A stretch of DNA of 64,000 nt, taken from contig JACJXD010000003.1 in assembly GCA_020636845.1 (NCBI GenBank), positions 310,001 to 374,000 of the forward strand, read 5' to 3'. How positions within the stretch are numbered: the first letter of the stretch is position 1; each line of letters starts with the position of its first letter. The stretch is from Bacteroidales bacterium. Its GTDB lineage: Bacteria; Bacteroidota; Bacteroidia; Bacteroidales; Tenuifilaceae. The translations under genes and the position numbers were made by a program. Shown here in pieces: positions 26,336-35,089 of this stretch. Under the pieces are notes generated by a model. The model was not told the origin of the DNA. It saw only the letters and a program-made list of their open reading frames with translations, and searched no databases.

Positions 26336-28957
26336 ATGAATTCTTTTGAACTTCGAAAATCATTTTTGGATTTTTTTAGCAGCAAATCGCACCAAATAGT
26401 ACCTTCGGCTCCAATGGTGGTAAAGGATGACCCAACATTGATGTTTACAAATGCCGGAATGAATCAGTTTAAAGACATCTTTTTAGGAAATTCCTCCGCA
26501 AAATATCCTCGCGTTGCCGACTCCCAAAAATGCTTGCGCGTTTCGGGAAAACACAACGATTTGGAAGAAGTGGGACACGATACATACCATCACACCATGT
26601 TCGAAATGTTGGGAAACTGGTCGTTTGGCGATTATTTTAAAAAAGAAGCAATCGACTGGGCATGGGAATACTTAGTTGATGTTTTAAAGATTGATGAAAA
26701 CAGACTTTACGCAACTATATTCGAAGGAAGCCCCGACGAAGGAATAGACAAGGATTTTGAAGCTCTCGAATGCTGGAAAAAACACCTTCCCGAAACCAGA
26801 ATCATTCTCGGCAACAAAAAGGATAACTTTTGGGAAATGGGCGATACAGGGCCATGCGGTCCCTGTACCGAAATTCACATAGACCTCAGGGACGAAGGCG
26901 AACGCGAAAAAATTTCCGGCGAAAAAATGGTTAACACAGGACATCCGCTGGTGATTGAAATTTGGAACCTAGTGTTTATCCAATTCAACCGGAAAGCCAA
27001 CGGACAGTTGGAACCACTTCCCGCCAAAAATGTTGACACAGGTATGGGATTTGAACGTTTGGCAATGGTTGTTCAAGGGAAAAAGAGCAACTACGATACC
27101 GATATTTTTCAGCCGTTAATCGGGCATATCTCTAAAATGTGCTCCATTCCTTATGGTGCTGACTCCAAAAGCGACGTGGCAATGCGTGTAATTGCCGACC
27201 ATGTAAGAACTATAAGCTTTTCGATTGCCGACGGTCAACTACCTTCGAATGTAAAGGCCGGTTACGTTATTCGACGCATCTTAAGGCGTGCTGTAAGGTA
27301 CGGCTACACGTTTCTTAACTTTCATGAACCATTCCTATTCAACATAGTTCCCGTACTAGTTGCACAAATGGGCGAACAGTACCCCGAAATTAAGACCCAG
27401 CAACAGCTAATTATGAATGTTATTAATAACGAAGAAGCCGCTTTTTTACATACCCTTGAAACAGGAATGCGGTTGCTGGAACAGGTGATTGAAAAGACAA
27501 AAAAGGAAAGGCAAAAGGAAATTTCGGGAAAAGATGCTTTTGTGCTATACGACACCTTTGGTTTCCCGTTAGACTTAACCGAACTTATTGTTAAAGAAAA
27601 CGGATTAGGCGTAAACCGAAAGGAATTCGAAGAGGAAATGGCTCAGCAAAAAGAACGTTCCCGCTCCGATGCAGCAGTAGAAACCCTCGACTGGATTGAA
27701 GTTAACCCTACCGATAAGGTTGAATTTGTTGGTTACGATACGTTAAAAACCGACGCACAGGTTGTGAAAATGCGTGAGGTTAAGGTAAAAGGTGCAAATC
27801 AGTATCAACTTGTACTTGATAAAACTCCTTTTTATGCAGAATCGGGAGGACAAACCGGAGATTCCGGAATACTCGAAGGTTCCAACGAAACTATTAACGT
27901 TTTAAATACGGTAAAGGAGAATAACCTGACAATTCACATTGTAGATAAATTACCGACAAACCCTAACGAAAGGTTATTTGCAACAGTTAACGCCGAAAAA
28001 CGAACCAGCACTGCCAATAACCACTCAGCCACCCACCTATTGCACAATGCACTCCGTAAAGTTTTGGGGCTCCATGTTGAGCAAAAAGGTTCGCTTGTTA
28101 ATGATGAATACCTACGATTCGACTTTTCGCACTTCCAGAAACTTTCCGATGAGGAAATTAGAACCGTGGAACAGCTGGTTAATAAGGCTATTCGTCAAAA
28201 CATTGCGTTAGACGAACGTAGAAATGTTCCCATTGCCGACGCACAACAAATGGGTGCAATGGCTCTTTTTGGCGAAAAATACGGCGATAAGGTCAGGGTA
28301 ATTCGTTTTGGCGATTCTACCGAACTATGTGGAGGAACCCATGTTCCAGCCACGGGACAAATAGGATTCTTCAAAATTATTTCGGAAGGAGCAATTGCTG
28401 CCGGAGTTCGAAGAATTGAGGCTATTACCGGAATCAAGGCCGAAGAGTATGTTTACGGTTTAGTCGATACAATTGGCAATATTAAGCAAGCCTTAGGAAA
28501 CCCTTCTAATATTCTACAGTCCGTTGAAAAACTTCATAACGAAAACGAAGCGCTGAAAAAGGATATTGCAACATTCCAACAGGAACAGCTGAAAAACCTT
28601 AAACAGGAACTAAAAGGGAAAGCACAGCAGCAAAGCGGAATAAGCATTATTGGTGAGGTTGTAAGTGTAGGTAGTGCCGATGCTTTAAAAGATTTGGCAT
28701 ATCAACTGCGTAACGAGGTTCAGGATTTATTCCTTGTTCTCGGTGCTGAAGTTAACGGAAAAGCGCTACTTACCGTAATGCTGAGCGATTCGTTAATCGA
28801 GAAACACCAACTAAACGCATCGAATATTGTACGCGACGCCGCCAAGGAAATTCAAGGTGGTGGCGGAGGTCAACCATTTTATGCAACCGCCGGAGGCAAA
28901 AAGCCTGAAGGCTTAAAATCGGCTGTTGAAAAGGCACTCGGGAATATTAAACTATAA
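26336..28957 (+). CDS. alaS: Alanyl-tRNA synthetase
   Basis: Charges tRNA-Ala and edits mischarged Ser/Gly (873 residues, full length). Catalytic motifs are FTNAGMNQFKDIFLG and HHTMFEMLGNWSFGDYF. The editing domain carries NNHSATHLLH and CGGTHVPATG, which hold the zinc-site His and Cys. The C-Ala domain ends with GGGGGQPFYATAGGK. The longest frame begins with TTG at 26330; the ATG at 26336 gives MNSFELRKSFLDFF, as in homologues. It is divergent from the M23 operon and followed by a repeat-rich gap. Confidence 0.97.
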   Translation: MNSFELRKSFLDFFSSKSHQIVPSAPMVVKDDPTLMFTNAGMNQFKDIFLGNSSAKYPRVADSQKCLRVSGKHNDLEEVGHDTYHHTMFEMLGNWSFGDYFKKEAIDWAWEYLVDVLKIDENRLYATIFEGSPDEGIDKDFEALECWKKHLPETRIILGNKKDNFWEMGDTGPCGPCTEIHIDLRDEGEREKISGEKMVNTGHPLVIEIWNLVFIQFNRKANGQLEPLPAKNVDTGMGFERLAMVVQGKKSNYDTDIFQPLIGHISKMCSIPYGADSKSDVAMRVIADHVRTISFSIADGQLPSNVKAGYVIRRILRRAVRYGYTFLNFHEPFLFNIVPVLVAQMGEQYPEIKTQQQLIMNVINNEEAAFLHTLETGMRLLEQVIEKTKKERQKEISGKDAFVLYDTFGFPLDLTELIVKENGLGVNRKEFEEEMAQQKERSRSDAAVETLDWIEVNPTDKVEFVGYDTLKTDAQVVKMREVKVKGANQYQLVLDKTPFYAESGGQTGDSGILEGSNETINVLNTVKENNLTIHIVDKLPTNPNERLFATVNAEKRTSTANNHSATHLLHNALRKVLGLHVEQKGSLVNDEYLRFDFSHFQKLSDEEIRTVEQLVNKAIRQNIALDERRNVPIADAQQMGAMALFGEKYGDKVRVIRFGDSTELCGGTHVPATGQIGFFKIISEGAIAAGVRRIEAITGIKAEEYVYGLVDTIGNIKQALGNPSNILQSVEKLHNENEALKKDIATFQQEQLKNLKQELKGKAQQQSGISIIGEVVSVGSADALKDLAYQLRNEVQDLFLVLGAEVNGKALLTVMLSDSLIEKHQLNASNIVRDAAKEIQGGGGGQPFYATAGGKKPEGLKSAVEKALGNIKL

Positions 28958-29094
28958 AGTTTAAACTAACAGACTACATGGCTACCATAGGCGTGTAGGA
29001 AAATTGTCATGTTGAGCGAAGTCGAAACATCTTGGCATTGTTAGGTATGATTCTCTTTTACCCCCTCGCCTCTTTAGGAGGGCTTAGAACTCTG

Positions 29095-29191
29095 TTTTCT
29101 TTTTGAAAAAACACACCAACCGCTGCCATTTTCATTTACTGCTTAAATTAATTAAACCCCTGACAGGGTTTAAAACCCTGTCAGGGATAGG
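29095..29191 (+). repeat. Direct repeat, copy A, with 13-bp hairpin
   Basis: Shares CACCAACCGCTGCCATTTTC and ATTTACTGC with copy B. It ends in the perfect stem CCCTGACAGGGTT/AACCCTGTCAGGG (29158-29170 and 29174-29186). It contains a few extra bases (AATTAAAC) before the stem that copy B lacks. Confidence 0.8.
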
Positions 29192-29293
29192 GCCCCCCCC
29201 GCAGCCGAGCGATTGTATCGCGTGGAAAGCCGAAGGAATGCTTACAACTAGAAGTCTTACGCGGTCAGGAACCGAACCATTGCTTAACTACGA

Positions 29294-29310
29294 CGAAGTC
29301 ACAGACTTCG
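29294..29310. repeat. Short perfect hairpin inside the MITE-like element
   Basis: CGAAGTC and GACTTCG form a 7-bp stem around ACA, between the two direct-repeat copies. It is part of the non-coding element, not a terminator. Confidence 0.6.
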
Positions 29311-29334
29311 CCGAGCGAGAGCCGAGGTGAGGCC

Positions 29335-29424
29335 TGTTTTTTCTTGAAAACGCGCACCAACCGCTGCCATTTTCATTTACTGCCTAAATCCCTGACAGGG
29401 TTCTAAACCCTGTCAGGGGTAGGG
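29335..29424 (+). repeat. Direct repeat, copy B, with 13-bp hairpin
   Basis: The second copy of the unit, about 240 nt after the first. The stem CCCTGACAGGGTT (29390-29402) and AACCCTGTCAGGG (29406-29418) is conserved exactly while the loop changes, so the hairpin seems to be the preserved part. Confidence 0.8.
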
Positions 29425-29557
29425 AAACCTTTAAGGAAGCCGCAGGAAACTACGCTTAGCATGGGCAAGAGATTTCTCGACTGCGCTCGAAATGACAAGA
29501 ATCGGAAATATGAACTTAGGCTGCTGGGCTATGCAAACTCAAACCTAAGTTTTACAA

Positions 29558-29588
29558 TTGCAAAATAGCCCTTCATTGTGTAGTTTTG
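29558..29588 (+). promoter_or_regulatory. Putative promoter of the divergent truA paralogue
   Basis: TAGTTTTG (29581-29588) fully matches TAnnTTTG, with a partial upstream element ATTG ending 20 nt before it. It ends only 16 nt before the TTG start, so the leader would be very short. Confidence 0.5.
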
Positions 29589-29604
29589 CTAAAAATTTAC
29601 AGCA

Positions 29605-30414
29605 TTGCGATACTTTGCTCATATTGGTTTTAACGGCTATCACTACCGAGGTTGGCAAAAGCAATCGAAGGTTAATACTGTTCAGGAGGTTGTACAAAAA
29701 ACTTTTAGCGACGCGCTAAAACAACCAACCAACTGCCATGGATGCGGACGAACCGATGCTATGGTTCACGCCGTACAGTATTTCTTTCATTTCGATTACG
29801 ACAAGCCTTTAAATCCTAAATTCATTTTTCGCATAAACAAATCGCTTCCCGACGATATCTCCGTATTTAATATAATCCCAATGGAAGGGAAGCCTAACGC
29901 CCAAACAGGTGCAATAAGCAGAACTTACAATTACTTTATTCATACAAGCAAAAACCCATTTTTACTCGGTCTGAGTTCCCTATACGAAGAGAAGAATCTT
30001 AACCTCGAATTAATGAAACAGGCCATGCTCTGTATTCCCAATTACACCGATTTTTCGTTATTCTGCAAAACACCCCTAAAAAACGATTACAACATTTGCA
30101 AAGTGTCATCCGTTGAGTTATTCGCCAGTCCTAATGCCGAAAGAATCAGATTTCAAATTACTGCCAACCGTTTTGTAAAAGGAATGATTCGCATTATTGT
30201 AAAAAGGTTGCTCGAAGTTGGATTGGGAGAATTGTCCGTCGGCGATTTCGAAGGAATTCTTTCCGGTAAAATTAAACCCAGCGAGGTTACCATTGCATAC
30301 CCTCAAGGGTTGTACCTAACAAAGGTTACCTATCCTTTCCTTGATATACCTCAACATCCAGAATTTGCATCGGTTTTCGAGGTAAAAGGAAATTCCGGAT
30401 GGACAAAAGTGTAA
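29605..30414 (+). CDS. TruA-like tRNA pseudouridine synthase (divergent paralogue)
   Basis: 269 residues of the TruA fold. The N-terminus RYFAHIGFNGYHYRGWQKQ and the catalytic GCGRTDAMVHA (Asp51) are kept; the Arg-Thr-Asp triad is intact. Later RFVKGMIRIIVKRLLEVGLG replaces the usual FLWKMVRRIVGTL, and the C-terminus QGLYLTKVTYP fits TruA. In the frame a stop at 29590 leaves no upstream ATG, so TTG at 29605 is the only plausible start. A second, canonical truA is at 54595. This copy is therefore a paralogue, perhaps modifying other tRNA positions. Confidence 0.85.
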   Translation: MRYFAHIGFNGYHYRGWQKQSKVNTVQEVVQKTFSDALKQPTNCHGCGRTDAMVHAVQYFFHFDYDKPLNPKFIFRINKSLPDDISVFNIIPMEGKPNAQTGAISRTYNYFIHTSKNPFLLGLSSLYEEKNLNLELMKQAMLCIPNYTDFSLFCKTPLKNDYNICKVSSVELFASPNAERIRFQITANRFVKGMIRIIVKRLLEVGLGELSVGDFEGILSGKIKPSEVTIAYPQGLYLTKVTYPFLDIPQHPEFASVFEVKGNSGWTKV

Positions 30415-30493
30415 CAATTCGGGTATTTTTTCTATTTTGAAATGGTAATAAAAATGTTGTTGGAAAATTTTTCTAACAATACAAAACTATTAT

Positions 30494-30501
30494 TATCTTT
30501 G
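30494..30501 (+). promoter_or_regulatory. Putative -7 box for carAB
   Basis: TATCTTTG is a full TAnnTTTG match. If used, it would produce a leader of roughly 215 nt before the carA ATG, with the terminator hairpin at 30597 inside it. Confidence 0.45.
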
Positions 30502-30596
30502 TGCTGAAATTTATAACAGAATGTTTCAGCGGCAAAAAAATATTCTTAGCAACAAACATAAAGGGTTCGAAGGTTTTCTATCGTTTACATATTCAG

Positions 30597-30625
30597 GTCT
30601 GTCAAGGTTGACAGACTTTTTTTTT
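30597..30625 (+). terminator. Strong hairpin plus nine T in the carA leader
   Basis: GTCTGTCA, loop AGGT, TGACAGAC, then a run of nine T. It is either the terminator of the upstream truA gene or an attenuator in the carAB leader. A putative promoter upstream of it (30494) favours attenuation but does not prove it. Confidence 0.75.
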
Positions 30626-30673
30626 GCCTACTTAGGACCTCTATCCAGTATTAATTTAAGAATAGCAATTCAA

Positions 30674-30697
30674 GGGTTGGCGGCTGTCAACCCTTTT
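30674..30697 (+). promoter_or_regulatory. Second hairpin in the carA leader, can pair with the terminator arm
   Basis: GGGTTGGC and GTCAACCC form an 8-bp stem (one G-T) around GGCT, followed by TTTT. CTGTCAACC at 30684-30692 is also the exact complement of GGTTGACAG at 30606-30614, the 3' arm of the terminator hairpin, so two mutually exclusive folds exist. Confidence 0.45.
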
Positions 30698-30722
30698 CTA
30701 TTTCATATAACCATGCCAGAAA

Positions 30723-31796
30723 ATGAAAAGAGTTAAAGCCAAGTTGATTTTAAAAGATGGTAGCGAATACGTTGGTTACTCGTTTGGATACCACGGAAGT
30801 TCCTCCGGTGAAGTCGTTTTTAACACCGCAATGAACGGCTATCCCGAAAGTTTAACCGACCCGTCGTACAGGGGACAAATACTGGTTGCCACATATCCGC
30901 TTATAGGAAACTACGGTGTTCCCAACAAAATTAGCGATGGAAATATAATTAAGTACTGGGAATCGGACAGAATTCAAATTTCCGGTCTGGTTGTTACCGA
31001 ATACAGCGAAACCTATAGCCACTGGAACGCAAACAAAAGTTTATCGGAATGGCTGATAGAACATAAAGTACCTGCCATTTCGGGAATCGATACAAGGGCG
31101 CTGACAAAAAAAATCAGGGAACACGGGTGTATGCTCGGAAAAATAGTTATAGACAACGATGTGGAATGGATTGACCCAAACAAACAAAATTTAGTTGAAC
31201 AAGTGTCCATTAAACAAAAGACCATATACGGAAGCGGAAAATACAAAATAGCGCTTGTAGATTGCGGCGTTAAAAATAACATTCTGCGCTGTTTGCTTAA
31301 CAGGGACACTACCATAATTAGAGTTCCGTACGATTATGATTTTACAACCGAAAAATACGATGGACTTTTCATTTCCAACGGCCCCGGCGACCCTAAAATG
31401 AACACCAAAACAATTGAACACCTCGAAAAAGCAATGCAACAAAATATCCCCATTATGGGAATATGCTTGGGGAACCAACTGTTAGCCTTAGCTGCAGGGG
31501 CCAACACTTATAAACTACCATACGGTCATCGCAGCCATAATCAGCCTGTAATACTAAAAGGAACCAACCGATGCTATATTACATCACAGAACCACGGATT
31601 TGCCGTTGACACCTCAACCCTATCCGACAATTGGGAAATCCTCTTTGAAAATGCCAACGATGGGACCTGCGAAGGAATTAAGCATAAAACCAAGCCCGTT
31701 TTTGCAGTTCAATTTCATCCCGAAGCATCCGGAGGTCCAAACGATACGGAGTTTCTGTTTGATAATTTTGTAAAGATGATAGAAACTTCAAAATAA
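30723..31796 (+). CDS. carA: Carbamoyl-phosphate synthase small subunit
   Basis: The glutamine amidotransferase subunit, which supplies ammonia to CarB for pyrimidine and arginine synthesis (357 residues). The N-terminal CarA domain has EVVFNTAMNGYPESLTDPSY and SGIDTRALTKKIRE. The class I amidotransferase domain has the nucleophile Cys248 in GICLGNQLLALAAGA and the catalytic His/Glu in QFHPEASGGP. It starts with ATG after a 300-nt leader containing two hairpins and is 61 nt before carB. Confidence 0.96.
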   Translation: MKRVKAKLILKDGSEYVGYSFGYHGSSSGEVVFNTAMNGYPESLTDPSYRGQILVATYPLIGNYGVPNKISDGNIIKYWESDRIQISGLVVTEYSETYSHWNANKSLSEWLIEHKVPAISGIDTRALTKKIREHGCMLGKIVIDNDVEWIDPNKQNLVEQVSIKQKTIYGSGKYKIALVDCGVKNNILRCLLNRDTTIIRVPYDYDFTTEKYDGLFISNGPGDPKMNTKTIEHLEKAMQQNIPIMGICLGNQLLALAAGANTYKLPYGHRSHNQPVILKGTNRCYITSQNHGFAVDTSTLSDNWEILFENANDGTCEGIKHKTKPVFAVQFHPEASGGPNDTEFLFDNFVKMIETSK

Positions 31797-31857
31797 CCAG
31801 AAAACTCACTGCAATTAAGAGATTATCCATTTAACGTTTAACCTTTTACGAAAAAAA

Positions 31858-34800
31858 ATGAAAAATCAATATAAAAAAGTGCTGGTTTTAGGCTCGGGAG
31901 CATTGAAAATCGGCGAAGCCGGAGAATTTGACTATAGCGGATCGCAAGCATTAAAAGCGCTAAAGGAAGAAGGTATAAGCACCATTCTTATCAACCCAAA
32001 CATTGCCACAGTACAAACCAGCAAGGGTATTGCCGATAAGGTTTACTTTCTGCCGGTAACCCCATACTTTGTAGAAAAGGTAATAGAAAAGGAACATCCC
32101 GATGGAATTTTCCTTTCGTTTGGCGGTCAAACCGCATTGAACTGCGGAACTCAACTATACAAAAGCGGAATACTTACAAAATTCAACGTACAGGTACTTG
32201 GCACCCCCGTTGAAACAATTATAAATACTGAGGATAGAGAACTTTTTGCCAACCAGCTTCTCGAGATTAATGTAAAAACGCCCAAAAGCATTGCCGTTAA
32301 AAGCGTAATCGAAGCACTGGACGCTGCAAGGGAAATTGGCTTTCCTTTAATTATACGAGCTGCTTTTACCCTAGGTGGACAAGGAAGCGGCTTCTGCTCC
32401 AACGAGGAAGAACTAAAAATTTTGGCAAGCAATGCTTTTTCCTACTCACCCCAAATTCTTGTAGAAGAATCGTTAAAAGGATGGAAAGAAGTTGAATATG
32501 AAGTTGTTCGTGACAGGTTCGACAACTGTATTACCGTTTGTAACATGGAAAACTTCGACCCTTTAGGAATTCACACCGGCGAAAGTATTGTTGTTGCACC
32601 ATCGCAAACGCTAACCAACTCCGAATATCACAAGTTACGGGCGCTGTCAATTAAAATTATTCGGCACTTAGGCGTAATTGGGGAATGCAACGTACAGTAT
32701 GCCCTCGACCCCAACAGCGAAGATTACAGGGTTATTGAGGTTAATGCTCGCTTATCGCGCTCATCGGCATTGGCATCGAAGGCTACCGGTTACCCCTTGG
32801 CCTTTGTAGCAGCAAAACTAGGGTTAGGCTACGGCCTACATCAACTTAAAAACTCCGTAACTCAGACCACAACAGCCTGCTTCGAACCCGCGCTCGATTA
32901 TATTGTAGTAAAAATTCCCCGTTGGGATTTGAATAAATTTCAGGGAGTAACCCACGAAATTGGCTCTTCCATGAAAAGCGTCGGCGAAGTTATGGCAATA
33001 GGACGAACCTTTGAGGAAGCCATTCAGAAAGGATTACGAATGATTGGCCAGGGAATGCACGGACTGGTTGCCAATCCAAAGTTGAACTTTTCCAACTTGG
33101 AGGAAGCCCTTACCCACCCCACCGATCAACGAATATTTGCCATTGCCGAAGCATTGGAAAAAGGTTGGACAATAGAACAAATTCATAACCTCACCAAAAT
33201 TGATGTTTGGTTTCTGTATAAAATGCAGAATATCATTCAACTAAAAAGTAAAATTGAAAAGATACAATCGTTGGATAATTTGGACTACGAAACGCTACTT
33301 GAGGCAAAACAAAAAGGGTTTTCCGATTTTCAAATTGCCCGGCTAATGTTTAATCCCGATCCTAACAGCATAGAACAGTATCAACTCAAAGTAAGAAACC
33401 ATCGAAAAAATGCGGGAATACTCCCTAGCATAAAACAAATCGACACGCTTGCCGCAGAGTACCCTTCCGAAACCGCTTACCTGTACGCCACATACCACGG
33501 AATTGAGAACGATATTGAAAACAACCCAAAGGATAGAACAGTAATTGTGCTCGGGTCGGGGGCATACCGAATTGGCAGTTCGGTAGAGTTCGATTGGTGT
33601 ACGGTAAGCGCCGTAAACGAGATAAGAAAGTTGGGCTATAAATCGGTAATGATAAACTACAACCCCGAAACCGTAAGCACCGACTACGACATGTGCGACA
33701 GGCTTTACTTTGACGAGTTGACATTTGAACGGGTTTTAGATATTATAGAGTTCGAAAATCCCGTTGGGGTAATTGTTTCGATGGGCGGACAAATACCCAA
33801 TAACCTTTCGGTTCGATTACACCTAGCCGGAGTAAAAATACTCGGGACATCGCCGGATTCCATCGATAAAGCCGAAGACCGCCAAAAATTCTCGGAGATG
33901 TTGGACAGGTTAGAAATCGACCAACCTAGGTGGAAGCAACTATCAACATTCGAGGAAGTTGAGCATTTTGTCGATGAAGTTGGATATCCCGTACTTATCC
34001 GTCCTTCTTACGTTTTATCGGGCTCTGCAATGAACGTGGTATCCAACTCCAACGAACTAAAAGACTACCTGAAACTTGCAGCCAACGTATCGAAAACACA
34101 CCCTGTTGTTGTAAGCGAATTTATTGAAGGTGCAAAGGAAATTGAGTTTGATGCAGTTGCCAACAACGGTGAAGTTATGTTCGATGCAATATCGGAACAC
34201 GTGGAATTTGCAGGCGTTCATTCCGGCGATGCAACCCTGGTTTTTCCACCGCAAAAGTTATACTTCGAAACAATTCGTCGGATTAGAAAAATTGCACGGA
34301 AAATTGCCAAAGAACTGAATATTACCGGTCCTTTTAATATGCAACTGCTTGCAAAAAACAACGACATCAAAGTAATAGAGTGCAACTTGAGAGCCAGCAG
34401 GAGTTTTCCGTTTGTATCGAAGGTGCTCGATTACAACTTTATTGAGGCTGCCACAGATTATATGCTTGGCAGAATGCCAAACACACTACCGCTATCAATG
34501 TTCGAAATTGACCATGTTGGCGTTAAAGCCTCGCAATTTTCGTTCAGCCGATTATCCAAAGCAGACCCTATACTTGGGGTTGAAATGGCCTCCACCGGCG
34601 AGGTTGGCTGTTTAGGCGTTGACTTCGACGATGCCATGATAAAAGCAATGCTTTCCGTTGGTTACAAAATCCCCGGTAAAAGCATTCTGGTTTCATCCGG
34701 GCCGTTAAGGTCAAAAATTGCATTGATAGAACCGCTACACTTGCTTCAGGAGCAAAAGTTCAGTATTTATGCAACCAAGGGAACTGCTGCGTTTTTGAAA

Positions 34801-35082
34801 GAGTACGGAATAAACGCCATACCTGTAGCCTGGCCCGACGAACCGGACTCTCCCAACAGCGTTGAACTGATAAAAAACCGACAGGTTGAAATGGTTATTA
34901 ACGTTCCCAAAAACCTATCGCATAAGGAACTCTATAACGACTACTCCATTCGCCGTGCTGCAATCGACCACAACATTCCGCTAATAACCAATGCCAGATT
35001 AGCCGCCGCATTCTTAACTGCCATCAGCAACAAAAAAGTAGAAAATCTTGAATTGATAAGCTGGAACGAATATTTCGAATAA
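31858..35082 (+). CDS. carB: Carbamoyl-phosphate synthase large subunit
   Basis: Makes carbamoyl phosphate from bicarbonate, two ATP and ammonia from CarA (1074 residues, full length). Both halves are present. The first opens KVLVLGSGALKIGEAGEFDYSGSQALKAL and the second TVIVLGSGAYRIGSSVEFDWCTVSAV. Each is followed by an ATP-grasp domain (HTGESIVVAPSQTLT; HSGDATLVFPPQKLY). The C-terminal MGS-like domain (KFSIYATKGTAAFLKEYG) is where allosteric effectors bind in relatives. Co-transcribed with carA. It ends 7 nt before the convergent EFR1 gene, with no clear terminator between. Confidence 0.97.
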   Translation: MKNQYKKVLVLGSGALKIGEAGEFDYSGSQALKALKEEGISTILINPNIATVQTSKGIADKVYFLPVTPYFVEKVIEKEHPDGIFLSFGGQTALNCGTQLYKSGILTKFNVQVLGTPVETIINTEDRELFANQLLEINVKTPKSIAVKSVIEALDAAREIGFPLIIRAAFTLGGQGSGFCSNEEELKILASNAFSYSPQILVEESLKGWKEVEYEVVRDRFDNCITVCNMENFDPLGIHTGESIVVAPSQTLTNSEYHKLRALSIKIIRHLGVIGECNVQYALDPNSEDYRVIEVNARLSRSSALASKATGYPLAFVAAKLGLGYGLHQLKNSVTQTTTACFEPALDYIVVKIPRWDLNKFQGVTHEIGSSMKSVGEVMAIGRTFEEAIQKGLRMIGQGMHGLVANPKLNFSNLEEALTHPTDQRIFAIAEALEKGWTIEQIHNLTKIDVWFLYKMQNIIQLKSKIEKIQSLDNLDYETLLEAKQKGFSDFQIARLMFNPDPNSIEQYQLKVRNHRKNAGILPSIKQIDTLAAEYPSETAYLYATYHGIENDIENNPKDRTVIVLGSGAYRIGSSVEFDWCTVSAVNEIRKLGYKSVMINYNPETVSTDYDMCDRLYFDELTFERVLDIIEFENPVGVIVSMGGQIPNNLSVRLHLAGVKILGTSPDSIDKAEDRQKFSEMLDRLEIDQPRWKQLSTFEEVEHFVDEVGYPVLIRPSYVLSGSAMNVVSNSNELKDYLKLAANVSKTHPVVVSEFIEGAKEIEFDAVANNGEVMFDAISEHVEFAGVHSGDATLVFPPQKLYFETIRRIRKIARKIAKELNITGPFNMQLLAKNNDIKVIECNLRASRSFPFVSKVLDYNFIEAATDYMLGRMPNTLPLSMFEIDHVGVKASQFSFSRLSKADPILGVEMASTGEVGCLGVDFDDAMIKAMLSVGYKIPGKSILVSSGPLRSKIALIEPLHLLQEQKFSIYATKGTAAFLKEYGINAIPVAWPDEPDSPNSVELIKNRQVEMVINVPKNLSHKELYNDYSIRRAAIDHNIPLITNARLAAAFLTAISNKKVENLELISWNEYFE

Positions 35083-35089
35083 ATCAAAT

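Larger units (their letters stand above)
29005..29497. mobile_element. MITE-like non-coding element with terminal inverted repeats
   Basis: The ends 29005-29032 and 29470-29497 are imperfect inverted repeats of 28 nt (22 matching), both starting TGTCAT and ending ATCT when read inward. Inside lie two copies of a ~90-nt direct repeat and several hairpins, but no transposase or credible coding frame. The terminal sequence resembles short repeats I recall as frequent between genes of Bacteroidota. A non-autonomous transposable element or a repeat cluster are the best readings. The whole gap between alaS and truA (28958-29604) holds nothing else I can name except the truA promoter. Confidence 0.5.

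Noticed and set aside
29103..29330. 75-codon frame inside the repeat element
   Set aside because: It translates hairpins and the repeat unit and starts at a non-ATG codon; the sequence is non-coding in character.
30521..30736. A 71-codon plus-strand frame in the carA leader
   Set aside because: It runs through both hairpins, has biased composition (FFF, unusual repeats) and overlaps the carA start. No regulatory run of Arg or pyrimidine-related codons is seen, so a leader peptide is not supported.
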